Shown here: one piece after another, positions 7,039 through 15,774 of the stretch | How the letters are laid out: each line of letters opens with the position of its first letter | Numbering within the stretch: the first letter of the stretch is position 1 | IMG/VR virus record: IMGVR_UViG_3300031766_000012 | Span: 1 to 48,997 of that record | Length of the DNA: 48,997 bases | DNA from: a virus | Direction: 5' to 3' (one strand) | The notes under the pieces: model-generated | Seen by the model: the letters and a program-made list of their open reading frames with translations, nothing else | Database searches by the model: none | What the model was told of the DNA's origin: nothing | Translations under genes and position numbers: made by a program

Positions 7039-8411
7039 TGAAAAAGTTTGATTCATTCGTAGCAATTAAAGAAGCCACAAATTTAGGTGGTGGAGAACTA
7101 TTAAAACCTAATAGTAGAACCGGTGAACCAAGACTAGACATTTTAAAAAGATTAATTCAAGATGGAACACCACTTGAATTGGCAAAAGGTGGAACCTTTG
7201 TTGTAAAAGATATTGAATCTGCATTGCAATCGATCGAAACATATAAAAAAGACGAAAAGAATTTCGCTCTCAAAGGCGATGGAGAGAAATTTATTATGTC
7301 TAATCATTTAGCTAAATCAAAGGTATTTGGCGGTGGTTTTGGTGGAGCAGGTTCAGGAACAAAAGATACTCAAAGAAACGAATGTCATCAAGCTGCAATG
7401 TGTCAAGCATTCCTTGATCATGGTATGCATGATTTCGATTTCTTTGATGATAAGATTATTGCACAAGCTTTTAAATCTACCAAAACAGATTCTAATGAAA
7501 AACAAATATTAGAAACCCCTGATAATTGGTGGGAATCATCATACGCTTCTGCAGTAGCATTAATGAAAGGTGGATATCTTAATAAGAATCAAGTATTTCA
7601 CCGGGGTGATAAAAAGATGATTGAAATATATGCTATGAAAAATCAAGCATATAAGAATAACGGATTTAAACCACTTAAAGATGATAAGTGGAATCCTGGA
7701 GATATTTGGGCAATTGATAAAAGCTTTAATTTATCAAAAGAATTAGATACATCTTCTGTAGGTGCATTTAATAAATCATTATTAGAGCATTTTAATACTA
7801 AACGTTTAGTTGGTATATCGCTTAAACAATCATCCTTAAAAGCTGCACCTATTGTAGAATTAAATAATGAATATCCACCAGATACTGATACACATAAGAT
7901 TAAAAGTCTTGAATTAGAATCAAAAGGTGGTGATTTTTGGTCAGCAAAAGGTGCAACAATTGTATTTGATACAGGAGAAATGATATTAAAAGATAATTCT
8001 CCAGGAGATACAGTTAAGGCCGAAATAAAAGGAAAGAAAGCTCGAGGAGGGGGATTATCCTGGGGTGTTATGCAAGAATTCATGAAAAGGGAAACAAAGA
8101 AAACACTCCCGCCTCATGCAAAGGGCATAAAGAATTACGCGAAGAAAATAGAAAAAGGTTCTAAAAGAGAACTTAAACTATTTTGGACGATGTTCAATCA
8201 TTTTTACAAAAATGTAAAATATGAAGACTTCTTACAAGAATTAGAAAAGAAAGATTGGTTTTGGATATCAGCTAAGTTAGGTTGTATGTATGTATTATAC
8301 TACCTAAGTTTACACACTGGTACAAAAGCCGATAATGTTGTAACTCATTTCGTAAATTATGCAGGATCTAAATCATTAGATTCAAGCGTATACGTAAAGG
8401 TTGGAAAATAG
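7038..8411 (+). CDS. Large late protein with capsid-targeting-like N-terminus, function unknown
   Basis: 457 residues. The N-terminus MKKFDSFVAIKEA fits the T4 capsid-targeting pattern with an IxE-A site for the prohead protease. The rest has no domain I can name; it includes a Gly-rich stretch (VFGGGFGGAGSG, about 96-107), several aromatic segments and a Lys-rich C-terminal third. If the peptide acts as in T4, the protein is packed in the prohead and injected with DNA. Confidence 0.75.
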   Translation: MKKFDSFVAIKEATNLGGGELLKPNSRTGEPRLDILKRLIQDGTPLELAKGGTFVVKDIESALQSIETYKKDEKNFALKGDGEKFIMSNHLAKSKVFGGGFGGAGSGTKDTQRNECHQAAMCQAFLDHGMHDFDFFDDKIIAQAFKSTKTDSNEKQILETPDNWWESSYASAVALMKGGYLNKNQVFHRGDKKMIEIYAMKNQAYKNNGFKPLKDDKWNPGDIWAIDKSFNLSKELDTSSVGAFNKSLLEHFNTKRLVGISLKQSSLKAAPIVELNNEYPPDTDTHKIKSLELESKGGDFWSAKGATIVFDTGEMILKDNSPGDTVKAEIKGKKARGGGLSWGVMQEFMKRETKKTLPPHAKGIKNYAKKIEKGSKRELKLFWTMFNHFYKNVKYEDFLQELEKKDWFWISAKLGCMYVLYYLSLHTGTKADNVVTHFVNYAGSKSLDSSVYVKVGK

Positions 8412-8582
8412 ATGAAGACGTTTGGTCAAATAAGAGAAAAACTATCTGTGGGTCAAGGGATTGGCGCATGGATAAAAGATTTTATGAAATCAGATGCTCC
8501 TCAATTTGATGGTAAAACACAAGATGAAAGGCGCAAAATGGCTATTGCCGCATTTGTCGCCGCAGGAGGATCACTTAAATGA
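8412..8582 (+). CDS. Small late protein with capsid-targeting-like N-terminus
   Basis: 56 residues, starting directly after the previous stop. It begins MKTFGQIREKLSVG (IRE site) and ends with DERRKMAIAAFVAAGGSLK, a tail pattern seen in small proteins of T4-like marine phages. It overlaps the next gene as ATGA. Function unknown. Confidence 0.7.
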   Translation: MKTFGQIREKLSVGQGIGAWIKDFMKSDAPQFDGKTQDERRKMAIAAFVAAGGSLK

Positions 8583-9817
8583 AAACATTTAAACAAAACC
8601 TACATGAGGCCGCTGGAAAAAATACTCATATGACACATATTGAGGATTTAGTTCTAGACGGTGGAGTCAAGGGGGCACGCCAAGCAATTCTCGCGCTTAG
8701 ATCGCTCAGAGATATGCTAGCTGGTAATACATCATCTGCAGTAGATGTGACAGTTAAATGGGACGGTGCCCCCGCCGTTTTTGCAGGTGAAGATCCAAGC
8801 GATGGAAAATTCTTTGTTGCAAAGAAAGGAATATTTGCAAAAAATCCTAAAATATATAAATCACATGAAGATATCAAAGCAGATACATCTGGAGATCTAC
8901 AAGGAAAACTAATTAAAGCTTTTGATAATTTAAAAGATCTTGGTATTAAAGAAGTAATCCAAGGTGATTTTATGTTTGAGAAAAAAGATCTTAAAACAGA
9001 AACAATTAATGGAGTTAAACATTTAGTATTTCATCCGAATACAATTGCTTATGCGATTCCTATGGATAATCCTTTGGCTAAAACGATATCCTCTGCAGAA
9101 ATTGGTATAGTTTGGCACACAACATATAAAGGTTTGGCATTTGAAACAATGCAAGCAGAATTTGGAAGAGATATTGTTAAGAAATTAAAACCTTCAAAAA
9201 AGGTATGGATGGTAGATGCTAAATTGCCTGCTACAGAAGGTGCAGTATTAACCGCTGCTCAAACGAAAAAGGTTACAGAGAAATTACAATTAGCTGGAAT
9301 GGTATTTAAAAAAATATCTTCCACAACGCTAAAAGAAATAGAATCAAATAAAGAATTAAACCTTGTAATGAACATATGGAATAATAGAAAAGTTCGAGAA
9401 GGTCAAAGAATTAAAGATACAAGTAAACACGCAAAAGGTTTAGTCATGTTTGTCAAAGACAGATATCAAAAAGAAATTGATAAAGTTACAAGACCTGCAT
9501 CTAAACAAGCTAAAGCCGATAAAAGAGATGATGTTTTAAGCTTTTTTAGTGATAAAAATCTAAAAAACTTAGCTTTAGTGTATGATTTACAGAATTATAT
9601 CACAGATGCGAAATTAATTATTATAAATAAACTAAACAGCTTAAGTTCTATAGGAACTTTTGTTAAAACTAAATCCGGATTTAAAGTAACCAACCCCGAA
9701 GGTTTTGTTGCTATAGATCGTATGGAAGGTGGAGCCGTTAAGCTTGTTAATAGATTAGAATTTTCTACTAACAATTTTAGCAAAGATATTATAAAAGGTT
9801 GGGATAATCCCAACTAA
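8579..9817 (+). CDS. KxDG nucleotidyltransferase (RNA/DNA ligase-like), capsid-targeted
   Basis: 412 residues. VKWDGAPAVFAG (about 59-70) matches ligase motif I, with Lys as the candidate nucleotidylated residue. FVAKKGIF, VIQGDFMF and SAEIGIVWHTTYKG follow in the order of later motifs. Such proteins in marine phages are labelled DUF6267 or ligase-like. The N-terminus MKTFKQNLHEAAG carries an LxE-A capsid-targeting and protease site. It may be injected to repair or modify nucleic acid early in infection. Substrate not predictable. Confidence 0.75.
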   Translation: MKTFKQNLHEAAGKNTHMTHIEDLVLDGGVKGARQAILALRSLRDMLAGNTSSAVDVTVKWDGAPAVFAGEDPSDGKFFVAKKGIFAKNPKIYKSHEDIKADTSGDLQGKLIKAFDNLKDLGIKEVIQGDFMFEKKDLKTETINGVKHLVFHPNTIAYAIPMDNPLAKTISSAEIGIVWHTTYKGLAFETMQAEFGRDIVKKLKPSKKVWMVDAKLPATEGAVLTAAQTKKVTEKLQLAGMVFKKISSTTLKEIESNKELNLVMNIWNNRKVREGQRIKDTSKHAKGLVMFVKDRYQKEIDKVTRPASKQAKADKRDDVLSFFSDKNLKNLALVYDLQNYITDAKLIIINKLNSLSSIGTFVKTKSGFKVTNPEGFVAIDRMEGGAVKLVNRLEFSTNNFSKDIIKGWDNPN

Positions 9818-9838
9818 CATGGAAATAAACCGAGGATT

Positions 9839-11116
9839 ATGATAAAGTCATTCAGTCAATACGTAGATGAAGCATCTGGGAAGTCAGTAACTTTTGTATT
9901 TGGGAGATTCAATCCCCCAACAAATGGTCATGAAATCCTATTTGATAAACTCAAAAGCATTTCAAATGGATCTTATAGAATATATTGTTCTAAGAGCGAA
10001 GATCCAAAGAAAAACCCACTCAAATTTAAAGACAAAGTAAAATTCTTACGTAAGATGTTTCCTAAACATGCGCGTTCGGTTATGGCCGATAAAGACGTGC
10101 GTACTGCAATGGACATATGTGTAAAACTATATGATCAAGGTTTTACAACAGTAACTATGGTTGTAGGTTCAGATAGGTTAACAGAATTTAAAACGCTGCT
10201 TAACAAATATAATAATGTAAAATCGCGACATGGTTTTTATAATTTTAGAGATGGTATTTCAGTAGTATCTGCAGGAGAAAGAGATCCTGACGCAGATGAC
10301 GCAAGTGGAATGTCTGCTTCTAAAATGAGAACTGCAGCTGCCGGAAATGATTATGATTTGTTTTCAAAAGGTTTGCCCAAAGCATATAAAGATGGATCCG
10401 AATTATTTAATGCAGTACGCAAAGGAATGGGTCTTAAAGAAACATACAATCATTATAAGAAAGTTAAGCTTGATCCAATCTCTGATTTAAGAGAATCATA
10501 TATTGAAGGTGATCTTTTCAAAGTAGGTCAACAAGTAATCATAAAAGAAACAAAACAATTCGGAACTATTAAAATGTTAGGTTCTAATTATGTTTCTGTG
10601 TCTATCAATGAAAACGAAAAACCAAACCGATATTGGTTAGAAGATATATCTCTCGTAGAAGAGCATGGTGGAGGTGATATTGGAACACCAGATCTTATAA
10701 ATAGATATCAGAAGGACACTCCTGGAGAGCATAAAGGTTGGAGAACATTTATGGCTTTTGCAGCAGAAGAAGAATTTAAACGTAAGAATTTAAAACCGGA
10801 TTGGTTCATGACAAAAAGTTTTGACGATATAAGAGTAGGAATTAAAATCCAAGAAGGTACAATGGAAATTGGTATTTTCTCAGATAACAAAGATGAAGCT
10901 AAAAAAATGGCAGCAGAACTTGTTATGTTTATGAGAAAAAACAAAGATTTAAAGGTTGGTGATGATAAATCAGAAGCATATGCAGAAGGAATATCAAGAT
11001 ATATTTACGATGATCAATTGCTTGATGATTTAGATCCTGACACAGGAAAAACCGGTGAAAGCTGCAATAGTATTGTGGCTGCTAGATTAAAAGAGTTGGG
11101 AGTTAATATACACTAA
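9839..11116 (+). CDS. Cytidylyltransferase-fold (NMN/pantetheine adenylyltransferase-like) protein, capsid-targeted
   Basis: 425 residues. After MIKSFSQYVDEASGK (VDE-A site) comes a nucleotidyltransferase alpha/beta domain: FVFGRFNPPTNGHEILF is the HxGH-like nucleotide site and SASKMRTAA the counterpart of the ISSTxxR motif. A C-terminal domain (about 275-425) shows GWRTFMAFAAEEEFKRK. Family members use ATP or CTP to make NAD, CoA or CDP derivatives. Located directly after the KxDG protein, so the two may work together. Confidence 0.75.
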   Translation: MIKSFSQYVDEASGKSVTFVFGRFNPPTNGHEILFDKLKSISNGSYRIYCSKSEDPKKNPLKFKDKVKFLRKMFPKHARSVMADKDVRTAMDICVKLYDQGFTTVTMVVGSDRLTEFKTLLNKYNNVKSRHGFYNFRDGISVVSAGERDPDADDASGMSASKMRTAAAGNDYDLFSKGLPKAYKDGSELFNAVRKGMGLKETYNHYKKVKLDPISDLRESYIEGDLFKVGQQVIIKETKQFGTIKMLGSNYVSVSINENEKPNRYWLEDISLVEEHGGGDIGTPDLINRYQKDTPGEHKGWRTFMAFAAEEEFKRKNLKPDWFMTKSFDDIRVGIKIQEGTMEIGIFSDNKDEAKKMAAELVMFMRKNKDLKVGDDKSEAYAEGISRYIYDDQLLDDLDPDTGKTGESCNSIVAARLKELGVNIH

Positions 11117-11117
11117 A

Positions 11118-11381
11118 ATGAAAACTTTTTTAGAATATAATCAATTATCAGAAGATGAAGCAGTAAAGAATTCGTTAAAGAAGAAAGCAGCAGAATCTGG
11201 TATTTCTTATTCTATTCTAAAGCAGGTTTTCGACAGAGGTTATGGAGCTTGGAAAACTGGTCATAGACCTGGAACAAATCCAACTCAATGGGCCCATGCA
11301 CGAGTTAATTCGTTCATTAATGGTGGAAAAACAAGAACAACCGCAGATGCTGATCTGTGGAAAAAACATAACGGAAATTAA
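11118..11381 (+). CDS. DUF5824-like small protein, capsid-targeted
   Basis: 87 residues: MKTFLEYNQLSEDEA (LSE site), then GISYSILKQVFDRGYGAWKTGHRPGT and the SFINGGKTRTTADADLWKK tail. The second part matches the DUF5824 pattern often found at the ends of phage structural or head-internal proteins. Separated by 1 nt from the preceding stop. Confidence 0.75.
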   Translation: MKTFLEYNQLSEDEAVKNSLKKKAAESGISYSILKQVFDRGYGAWKTGHRPGTNPTQWAHARVNSFINGGKTRTTADADLWKKHNGN

Positions 11382-11382
11382 G

Positions 11383-12084
11383 ATGCAAGATTTTAAAGAA
11401 TTTTATCACGCTAAAATAGCATGGAATCAAGGTCAACAACCAAAGGTCGATGAAGGCAAAGAAGAATATATTATGAAAAAAGGCCAGTTTACTCGTAAAG
11501 TAGACGGAAAAACTGCTGACAAAATGAAGAGACAAGGTTGGAAACTGGTTGCAAAAGAAGGCATTAAGATTAAAGAATCATTTGTTTTATTCGAAGGTCG
11601 TGGTCCAAAAATAAAAGATATTAAAAGAAAATTTAAAAGGGAAATCGAAAAGTTCCAAAAGGGTGGAGATCTAGATTGGAAAGCTGAAAATGCATTACTT
11701 GCATGGGCATTAGAATATACCAATGATATTAAAACAGATGATGCCGATGAAATGGATGATTGGTTAATGGACAAAATAGCAGATAAAAAAGCTTTTGATA
11801 AACTTAAAGAATCTCTTGATGAAGCATTATCTGACGCAGAAAAGAAAAAACGTTTAGCCATGATCAAAAAAGCAGTTGAAAAAATAGATAAAAAGAATAT
11901 GGCTAAGGCAAAGAAAGACGCGATGGCTATGATGAAAGCTTCTGGAATGTTCGATGAATCATCTGCTTCTTGGGCAAAATCACTTGATGATATAGCAAAG
12001 AAAAAGCAACTAGATAAAATATCAGATAAAGATAAAGCAACTCTAATAAAAATTGCAGCAATGCTGGGGAAAGAAAAGAAATGA
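11383..12084 (+). CDS. Lys/Ala-rich helical late protein
   Basis: 233 residues from the ATG at 11383, one base after the previous stop; an upstream in-frame start at 11242 would overlap the DUF5824 gene. N-terminus MQDFKEFYHAKIAW lacks an obvious LxE site. The rest is charged helices rich in Lys, Asp and Ala, as in prohead-core or internal proteins. It overlaps the next ATG. Confidence 0.65.
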   Translation: MQDFKEFYHAKIAWNQGQQPKVDEGKEEYIMKKGQFTRKVDGKTADKMKRQGWKLVAKEGIKIKESFVLFEGRGPKIKDIKRKFKREIEKFQKGGDLDWKAENALLAWALEYTNDIKTDDADEMDDWLMDKIADKKAFDKLKESLDEALSDAEKKKRLAMIKKAVEKIDKKNMAKAKKDAMAMMKASGMFDESSASWAKSLDDIAKKKQLDKISDKDKATLIKIAAMLGKEKK

Positions 12085-12368
12085 AAACATTTAAAGAATT
12101 AAGAGAAAATAGTCAACTCAATGAAAGGGGGTGGAAACCTGAATCTCCTGCAGCCTTCTTTAAAACTATGAAAGATAAAAAACTCCAAAAGGATATCGCA
12201 AAGTTTTTTGATACTGACAGACATGAATTTATGTCAGTAAAGGACGCAGAAAAGAAATTTCCTTACATGATAAAATTCATGAAGAATTCTGAGTTTTTAA
12301 AAATAAACAAACAAAAGCTAACTGATAAAAATTTAATGACGGTTGCCATGACAATGTCAAACGATTAA
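12081..12368 (+). CDS. Small late protein with capsid-targeting-like N-terminus
   Basis: 95 residues. MKTFKELRENSQLNERG gives an LNE site. The rest is basic and helical (FFKTMKDKKLQKDIAKFF). ATGA overlap with the gene before. Function unknown; candidate internal head protein. Confidence 0.7.
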   Translation: MKTFKELRENSQLNERGWKPESPAAFFKTMKDKKLQKDIAKFFDTDRHEFMSVKDAEKKFPYMIKFMKNSEFLKINKQKLTDKNLMTVAMTMSND

Positions 12369-12369
12369 T

Positions 12370-12606
12370 ATGAAAACTTTTAAGGAACAATCTAATCTTG
12401 ATGAAGCTCCTCTCGTAATGAGCGATATGGAAATGGCTGATGCTCTTTATACTAAAATCAAAGACGATATGTTTAAGTTTAAAAGGTCAAAAAAACATGA
12501 GAAAATATGGCCATATCTTCAAACATTAGCAAAAATGGCTGGTTATGGAATTACTAAAAAGGGTCAATCTGGTGATAAAACATTCAGATATGATTTAAAA
12601 AAATAA
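12370..12606 (+). CDS. Small late protein with capsid-targeting-like N-terminus
   Basis: 78 residues. MKTFKEQSNLDEAPL has an LDE-A site. Remaining 65 residues are basic with a helical pattern and a short C-terminal strand-like part. Function unknown; candidate internal head protein. Confidence 0.7.
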   Translation: MKTFKEQSNLDEAPLVMSDMEMADALYTKIKDDMFKFKRSKKHEKIWPYLQTLAKMAGYGITKKGQSGDKTFRYDLKK

Positions 12607-12941
12607 TGGAAAATTTTTACAAATATTACAAAAAATGTTGTGACGAATGCAACGAAGAAGTAGTAGTTGAACAATCAGAGTATCAAGGAAGAAAGGTTAA
12701 ACTTAATGATCCTATGAGATCAGACGACGGAAAAGCCAAATTTCATGTATACGTTAAAAATGAAAAAGGTAATGTAATAAAATTAAGATTTGGTGATCCT
12801 AATATGGATATAAAACGAGATGATCCTGCAAGAAGACGATCTTTCAGAGCAAGATTTAATTGTGATAATCCTGGACCTAAGTGGAAAGCGAGATATTGGT
12901 CTTGTTATCAATGGCGAGCAAACGCGAAGGTGGAAAACTGA
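12606..12941 (+). CDS. Conserved phage protein with SFRARFNCDNPGPKWKARYW motif
   Basis: 111 residues. After a Cys-rich N-terminus (CCDECNEE), VVVEQSEYQGRKVKLNDPMR leads to a conserved beta module: FGDPNMDIKRDDPARRRSF, RARFNCDNPGPKWKARYWSC. This module recurs in T4-like marine phages, often at the end of head-associated proteins, with no known function. The stop overlaps the next ATG (TGATG). Confidence 0.7.
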   Translation: MENFYKYYKKCCDECNEEVVVEQSEYQGRKVKLNDPMRSDDGKAKFHVYVKNEKGNVIKLRFGDPNMDIKRDDPARRRSFRARFNCDNPGPKWKARYWSCYQWRANAKVEN

Positions 12942-13279
12942 TGGTAAATAAAACAACCCGTGGAATGACACAAGACGACATTGCACAAGTAAAGAGAGAT
13001 CATATGAATCAGTCTGATAGATTGGATAGAATCGAAGAAAAAATTGATCGAATGTCCGAGGCGATAATATCGTTAGCTCGAGCAGAAGAGAAAATAACTA
13101 CGTTAACATCTTTTAGTAAACAACAAAATGAAATGATCATTGAGCTTACAAGAAGAATGGAAAAATTAGAAGGTACAGTCACACAAAACGCTGTTGTAGT
13201 GAATGTTATTAACAAAGTATTTTGGATTATAATGGTTGCATCTGCAACTGCTATAACTGGAATGCTAGTAATGCAATAA
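12941..13279 (+). CDS. Coiled-coil protein with C-terminal membrane anchor
   Basis: 112 residues from the ATG at 12941, which overlaps the preceding stop. Residues 15-85 are heptad-rich (RLDRIEEKIDRMSEAIISLARAEEKI); the last 25 are hydrophobic (VFWIIMVASATAITGMLVM). The layout resembles XhlA-like phage membrane proteins, but the function is not established. Confidence 0.65.
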   Translation: MVNKTTRGMTQDDIAQVKRDHMNQSDRLDRIEEKIDRMSEAIISLARAEEKITTLTSFSKQQNEMIIELTRRMEKLEGTVTQNAVVVNVINKVFWIIMVASATAITGMLVMQ

Positions 13280-13293
13280 ACAGGGAGAAAACT

Positions 13294-14256
13294 ATGAAAT
13301 TGCAAGATAAAGAAACTCTAAACGTTGCAGCGGCAGTCAAAGACGTATTAGAAGGTAAAAAGCCTGCGGTAAAGGAAGAGCCAAAATATCCTCATAAGAT
13401 GTATCATCCTGAAACCGGCGAAGAAGAAACTGCCAACAACGAAGAAGAGCATAAAGCTTTATCTGCTAAAGGTTATACCCATGAGAAGAAAGAATCTCCT
13501 GAAGAGCCTAAAGCTAAAGGTGAAAAAGACTTTAAAGATAAGCATGTTGTTAAGAAATCAGGTATGAATACTGATGGTTCTAATGTTAAAGAAGAGGCCG
13601 AAGAAGTTGAAGAAGGCCTTAGTGCTTCTGATATGAAAAAAGCAATGAAAATCATTAATGATCCTAAAACTAAAGGCGGTAATTATACGCAAGCTATGAA
13701 GGATCTAGAGAAATGGAAGAAAGGATCAACAAAAGATCCTAAAGTTGCTGCTGCTTTAAAAGCTGCTCATGAATCTAAAGAAGAGGTTGAAGAAGTTAAA
13801 GAAGAAACTAAAGAAGAAGTTTCTGATAAGCAAAAGAAGTATCAAGCTTTCTTTCAAAAAGCATTAAAGAAATTTGGTGTTAAATCTCCAGCAGAATTAG
13901 ACGGAGAGAAAAAGAAAGAATTCTTTGACTACGTAGATAAGAACTACGAAGCTGATAACGAAGAAGATGCAGAAGAAGAAGTAGTAGAAACAACGATTAC
14001 TATTTCTCCTACTGAAATCAATAAGCTTACTTCAATGAGCGAAAAAAAAGTCACACTTGACATTGATTGGATAGGTGATCCTAAATTCACAAAAGATACT
14101 GAGAAAAAGTTTAAACTTAAATTTAAAGTTAATTCTCGTCAAGGTACTGCTGATGTCACCGGTGATAATAAGCAAATATTAAAAATGCTTACAGATCCTG
14201 ATGTTTATGGATGGGACAAATCTGATGCATTAGATGTATGGCCGGAGCTTAAGTAA
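13294..14256 (+). CDS. Acidic prohead-core/scaffold-like protein
   Basis: 320 residues from the ATG at 13294 after AGGGAGA. Long Glu/Lys-rich linkers (EEVEEVKEETKEE) connect short modules: YPHKMYHPETGEEE, a helical module around YQAFFQKALKKFGV...KKKEFFDYVDKNY, and a C-terminal beta domain. This composition is like scaffold or core proteins of T4-like heads. No enzymatic motif. Role inferred from composition and its place in the capsid-targeted block. Confidence 0.65.
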   Translation: MKLQDKETLNVAAAVKDVLEGKKPAVKEEPKYPHKMYHPETGEEETANNEEEHKALSAKGYTHEKKESPEEPKAKGEKDFKDKHVVKKSGMNTDGSNVKEEAEEVEEGLSASDMKKAMKIINDPKTKGGNYTQAMKDLEKWKKGSTKDPKVAAALKAAHESKEEVEEVKEETKEEVSDKQKKYQAFFQKALKKFGVKSPAELDGEKKKEFFDYVDKNYEADNEEDAEEEVVETTITISPTEINKLTSMSEKKVTLDIDWIGDPKFTKDTEKKFKLKFKVNSRQGTADVTGDNKQILKMLTDPDVYGWDKSDALDVWPELK

Positions 14257-14492
14257 TGAAATCCTTTAATGAAATTCGGCCACTAAACGAAGATCAATTT
14301 GATAAATCAAAAGGCGCTTTCATAGGTAACATTGAAAAGTCAGTTAAACAGATCGAACTTTGGATTAAACAAATTGAAAAAATGGATAAACAAGGTGAAA
14401 ATGCTGGTCAAATGAAAAAAGATGTATCAGTATTAAAAAAGGATTTGGAAAAATTTAAAATGCGATTGTCAATGTTGGCAGTGCTACTTTAG
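14256..14492 (+). CDS. Small coiled-coil late protein with capsid-targeting-like N-terminus
   Basis: 78 residues: MKSFNEIRPLNEDQ has an LNE site, then amphipathic helices (SVKQIELWIKQIEKMDKQG). The ATG overlaps the preceding stop. Function unknown. Confidence 0.7.
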   Translation: MKSFNEIRPLNEDQFDKSKGAFIGNIEKSVKQIELWIKQIEKMDKQGENAGQMKKDVSVLKKDLEKFKMRLSMLAVLL

Positions 14493-14501
14493 GGGAACAA
14501 A

Positions 14502-14753
14502 ATGAAAAATTATAAAGATATTAGAGAAGCATCTCTAGCTATCGCAACAGATTTGGATGAATATCCAGTCACAAAACAAGCTAAAAAGTTTAAGCTTAAA
14601 GCTAAAGAAGAACCTGGTAAAGGTGATAATATGTATGGTCCTGATAAAGTTACTCTTACGGGTAGCGAAAGAGATATTATTAAGTATGCTGATGAATATC
14701 TTGGTTGGGACGGTAGTAGCTTTAGAGAGCTCAAAAAGGAGCTAGGATTATAG
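14502..14753 (+). CDS. Small late protein with capsid-targeting-like N-terminus
   Basis: 83 residues: MKNYKDIREASLAI has an IRE-A site. It continues with a basic middle and a GSERDIIKYADEYLGWDGSS tail. The tail resembles the end of the scaffold-like protein at 13294-14256 (a DxxxWD-type module), so the two may share a domain. Preceded by AGGGG. Confidence 0.7.
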   Translation: MKNYKDIREASLAIATDLDEYPVTKQAKKFKLKAKEEPGKGDNMYGPDKVTLTGSERDIIKYADEYLGWDGSSFRELKKELGL

Positions 14754-14762
14754 TTTTATCTT

Positions 14763-14770
14763 ATATAAGT
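14763..14770 (+). promoter_or_regulatory. Possible variant late promoter TATAAGTA
   Basis: TATAAGTA differs by one base from the late consensus and lies 33 nt before the ATG at 14804, in the only gap of this region. Plausible but unproven. Confidence 0.4.
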
Positions 14771-14803
14771 AGTACTGTATACTAATTAATATATAGGAAC
14801 ATT

Positions 14804-15172
14804 ATGAAGATATTTGATAAATTGACGGCCAGGAATTTCGAATTATTTGCGGCTCAACATTATAATAATCCCGAAGCTACTGATGTAGAAGAGTTTAAAG
14901 AAGATCTAAGTCGTTTTAAATATTTAAAGAGACTTTTAAAACGATACGAAATGGCAGGAGATCTTCAAGAGCGACTGATACTTAATCATCTCATTGTTAT
15001 ATACAATGTATTTGGTATAGAAGCTGCTGATAGAATGATTTGGTTTAAAATAAATGAAGAACATTATTCGTATATTAAACCATTTTTAATCTTCTTAAAT
15101 TATTTAAAGGAAGATGATAAAGTAGAAATCGGCATTAACGCTGAGATAGTAGAGAAACTAAGAAAGATATGA
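14804..15172 (+). CDS. DUF7207-like conserved T4-like phage protein
   Basis: 122 residues, mostly helical: NFELFAAQHYNNPEATDVEEF, FKYLKRLLKRY, LQERLILNHLIVIYNVFGIEAA. The pattern is strongly conserved in T4-like marine phages as a protein of unknown function. RBS ATAGGAA. Overlaps the next gene (ATGA). Confidence 0.75.
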   Translation: MKIFDKLTARNFELFAAQHYNNPEATDVEEFKEDLSRFKYLKRLLKRYEMAGDLQERLILNHLIVIYNVFGIEAADRMIWFKINEEHYSYIKPFLIFLNYLKEDDKVEIGINAEIVEKLRKI

Positions 15173-15774
15173 GAACAGAATATATCGTAAATGAAGGAGT
15201 TTTAAGCAGAGCAGCCGATACTGTTTATGCTTTTCGTTTCGTACGTTTGTTAGTTACAAAATGGGAAAAGACTCAAGCTTATAAATTAGGCATTCTAGAT
15301 AATAGCGGAAAAGTTTTAAAAAAACCTGAAACAACCGCAGAAAAAGCATCATATACTTATTTTCATAGATTAGTTTTTAATATCAAAAGATTGGTACAAA
15401 AAATACCATTCGGAAAATCGGCATTAGCTTCTTGGGCCACGGCGTTATTTCTTTTAAAAGAACATGCAAAATTAACTGATAAAGAGCTTGAAGAAGCTAT
15501 GGATAGTGTAGTTGATTTTGATTTTGATAACCTAAAAGAAAACACAGATTCATGGATTCAATCACAAGGTAGATTAAGTCCAGGTGCATATACATTAATT
15601 AATGATATTATGCATCCAAAAACTGCTGAATTTATTGGAACAGCAGGAACACAAGTTGTAGCAGAAGAGTTTATTGAACCTTCTGGATTTGTATTTGCAA
15701 CACCTATATACGAGGTTACACATACATTAACAAAGCAAAAATTATATATATCTATTGGAGACATAAAAAGATGA
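15169..15774 (+). CDS. Conserved T4-like phage protein
   Basis: 201 residues. The N-terminus EYIVNEGVLSRAADTVYAFRF and the middle TYFHRLVFNIKRLVQKIPFGKS look conserved among T4-like marine phages. The NEG near residue 8 could be a protease-like site but is weak. Rich in helices, no catalytic motif. Coupled by overlap to the genes on both sides. Function unknown. Confidence 0.7.
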   Translation: MRTEYIVNEGVLSRAADTVYAFRFVRLLVTKWEKTQAYKLGILDNSGKVLKKPETTAEKASYTYFHRLVFNIKRLVQKIPFGKSALASWATALFLLKEHAKLTDKELEEAMDSVVDFDFDNLKENTDSWIQSQGRLSPGAYTLINDIMHPKTAEFIGTAGTQVVAEEFIEPSGFVFATPIYEVTHTLTKQKLYISIGDIKR

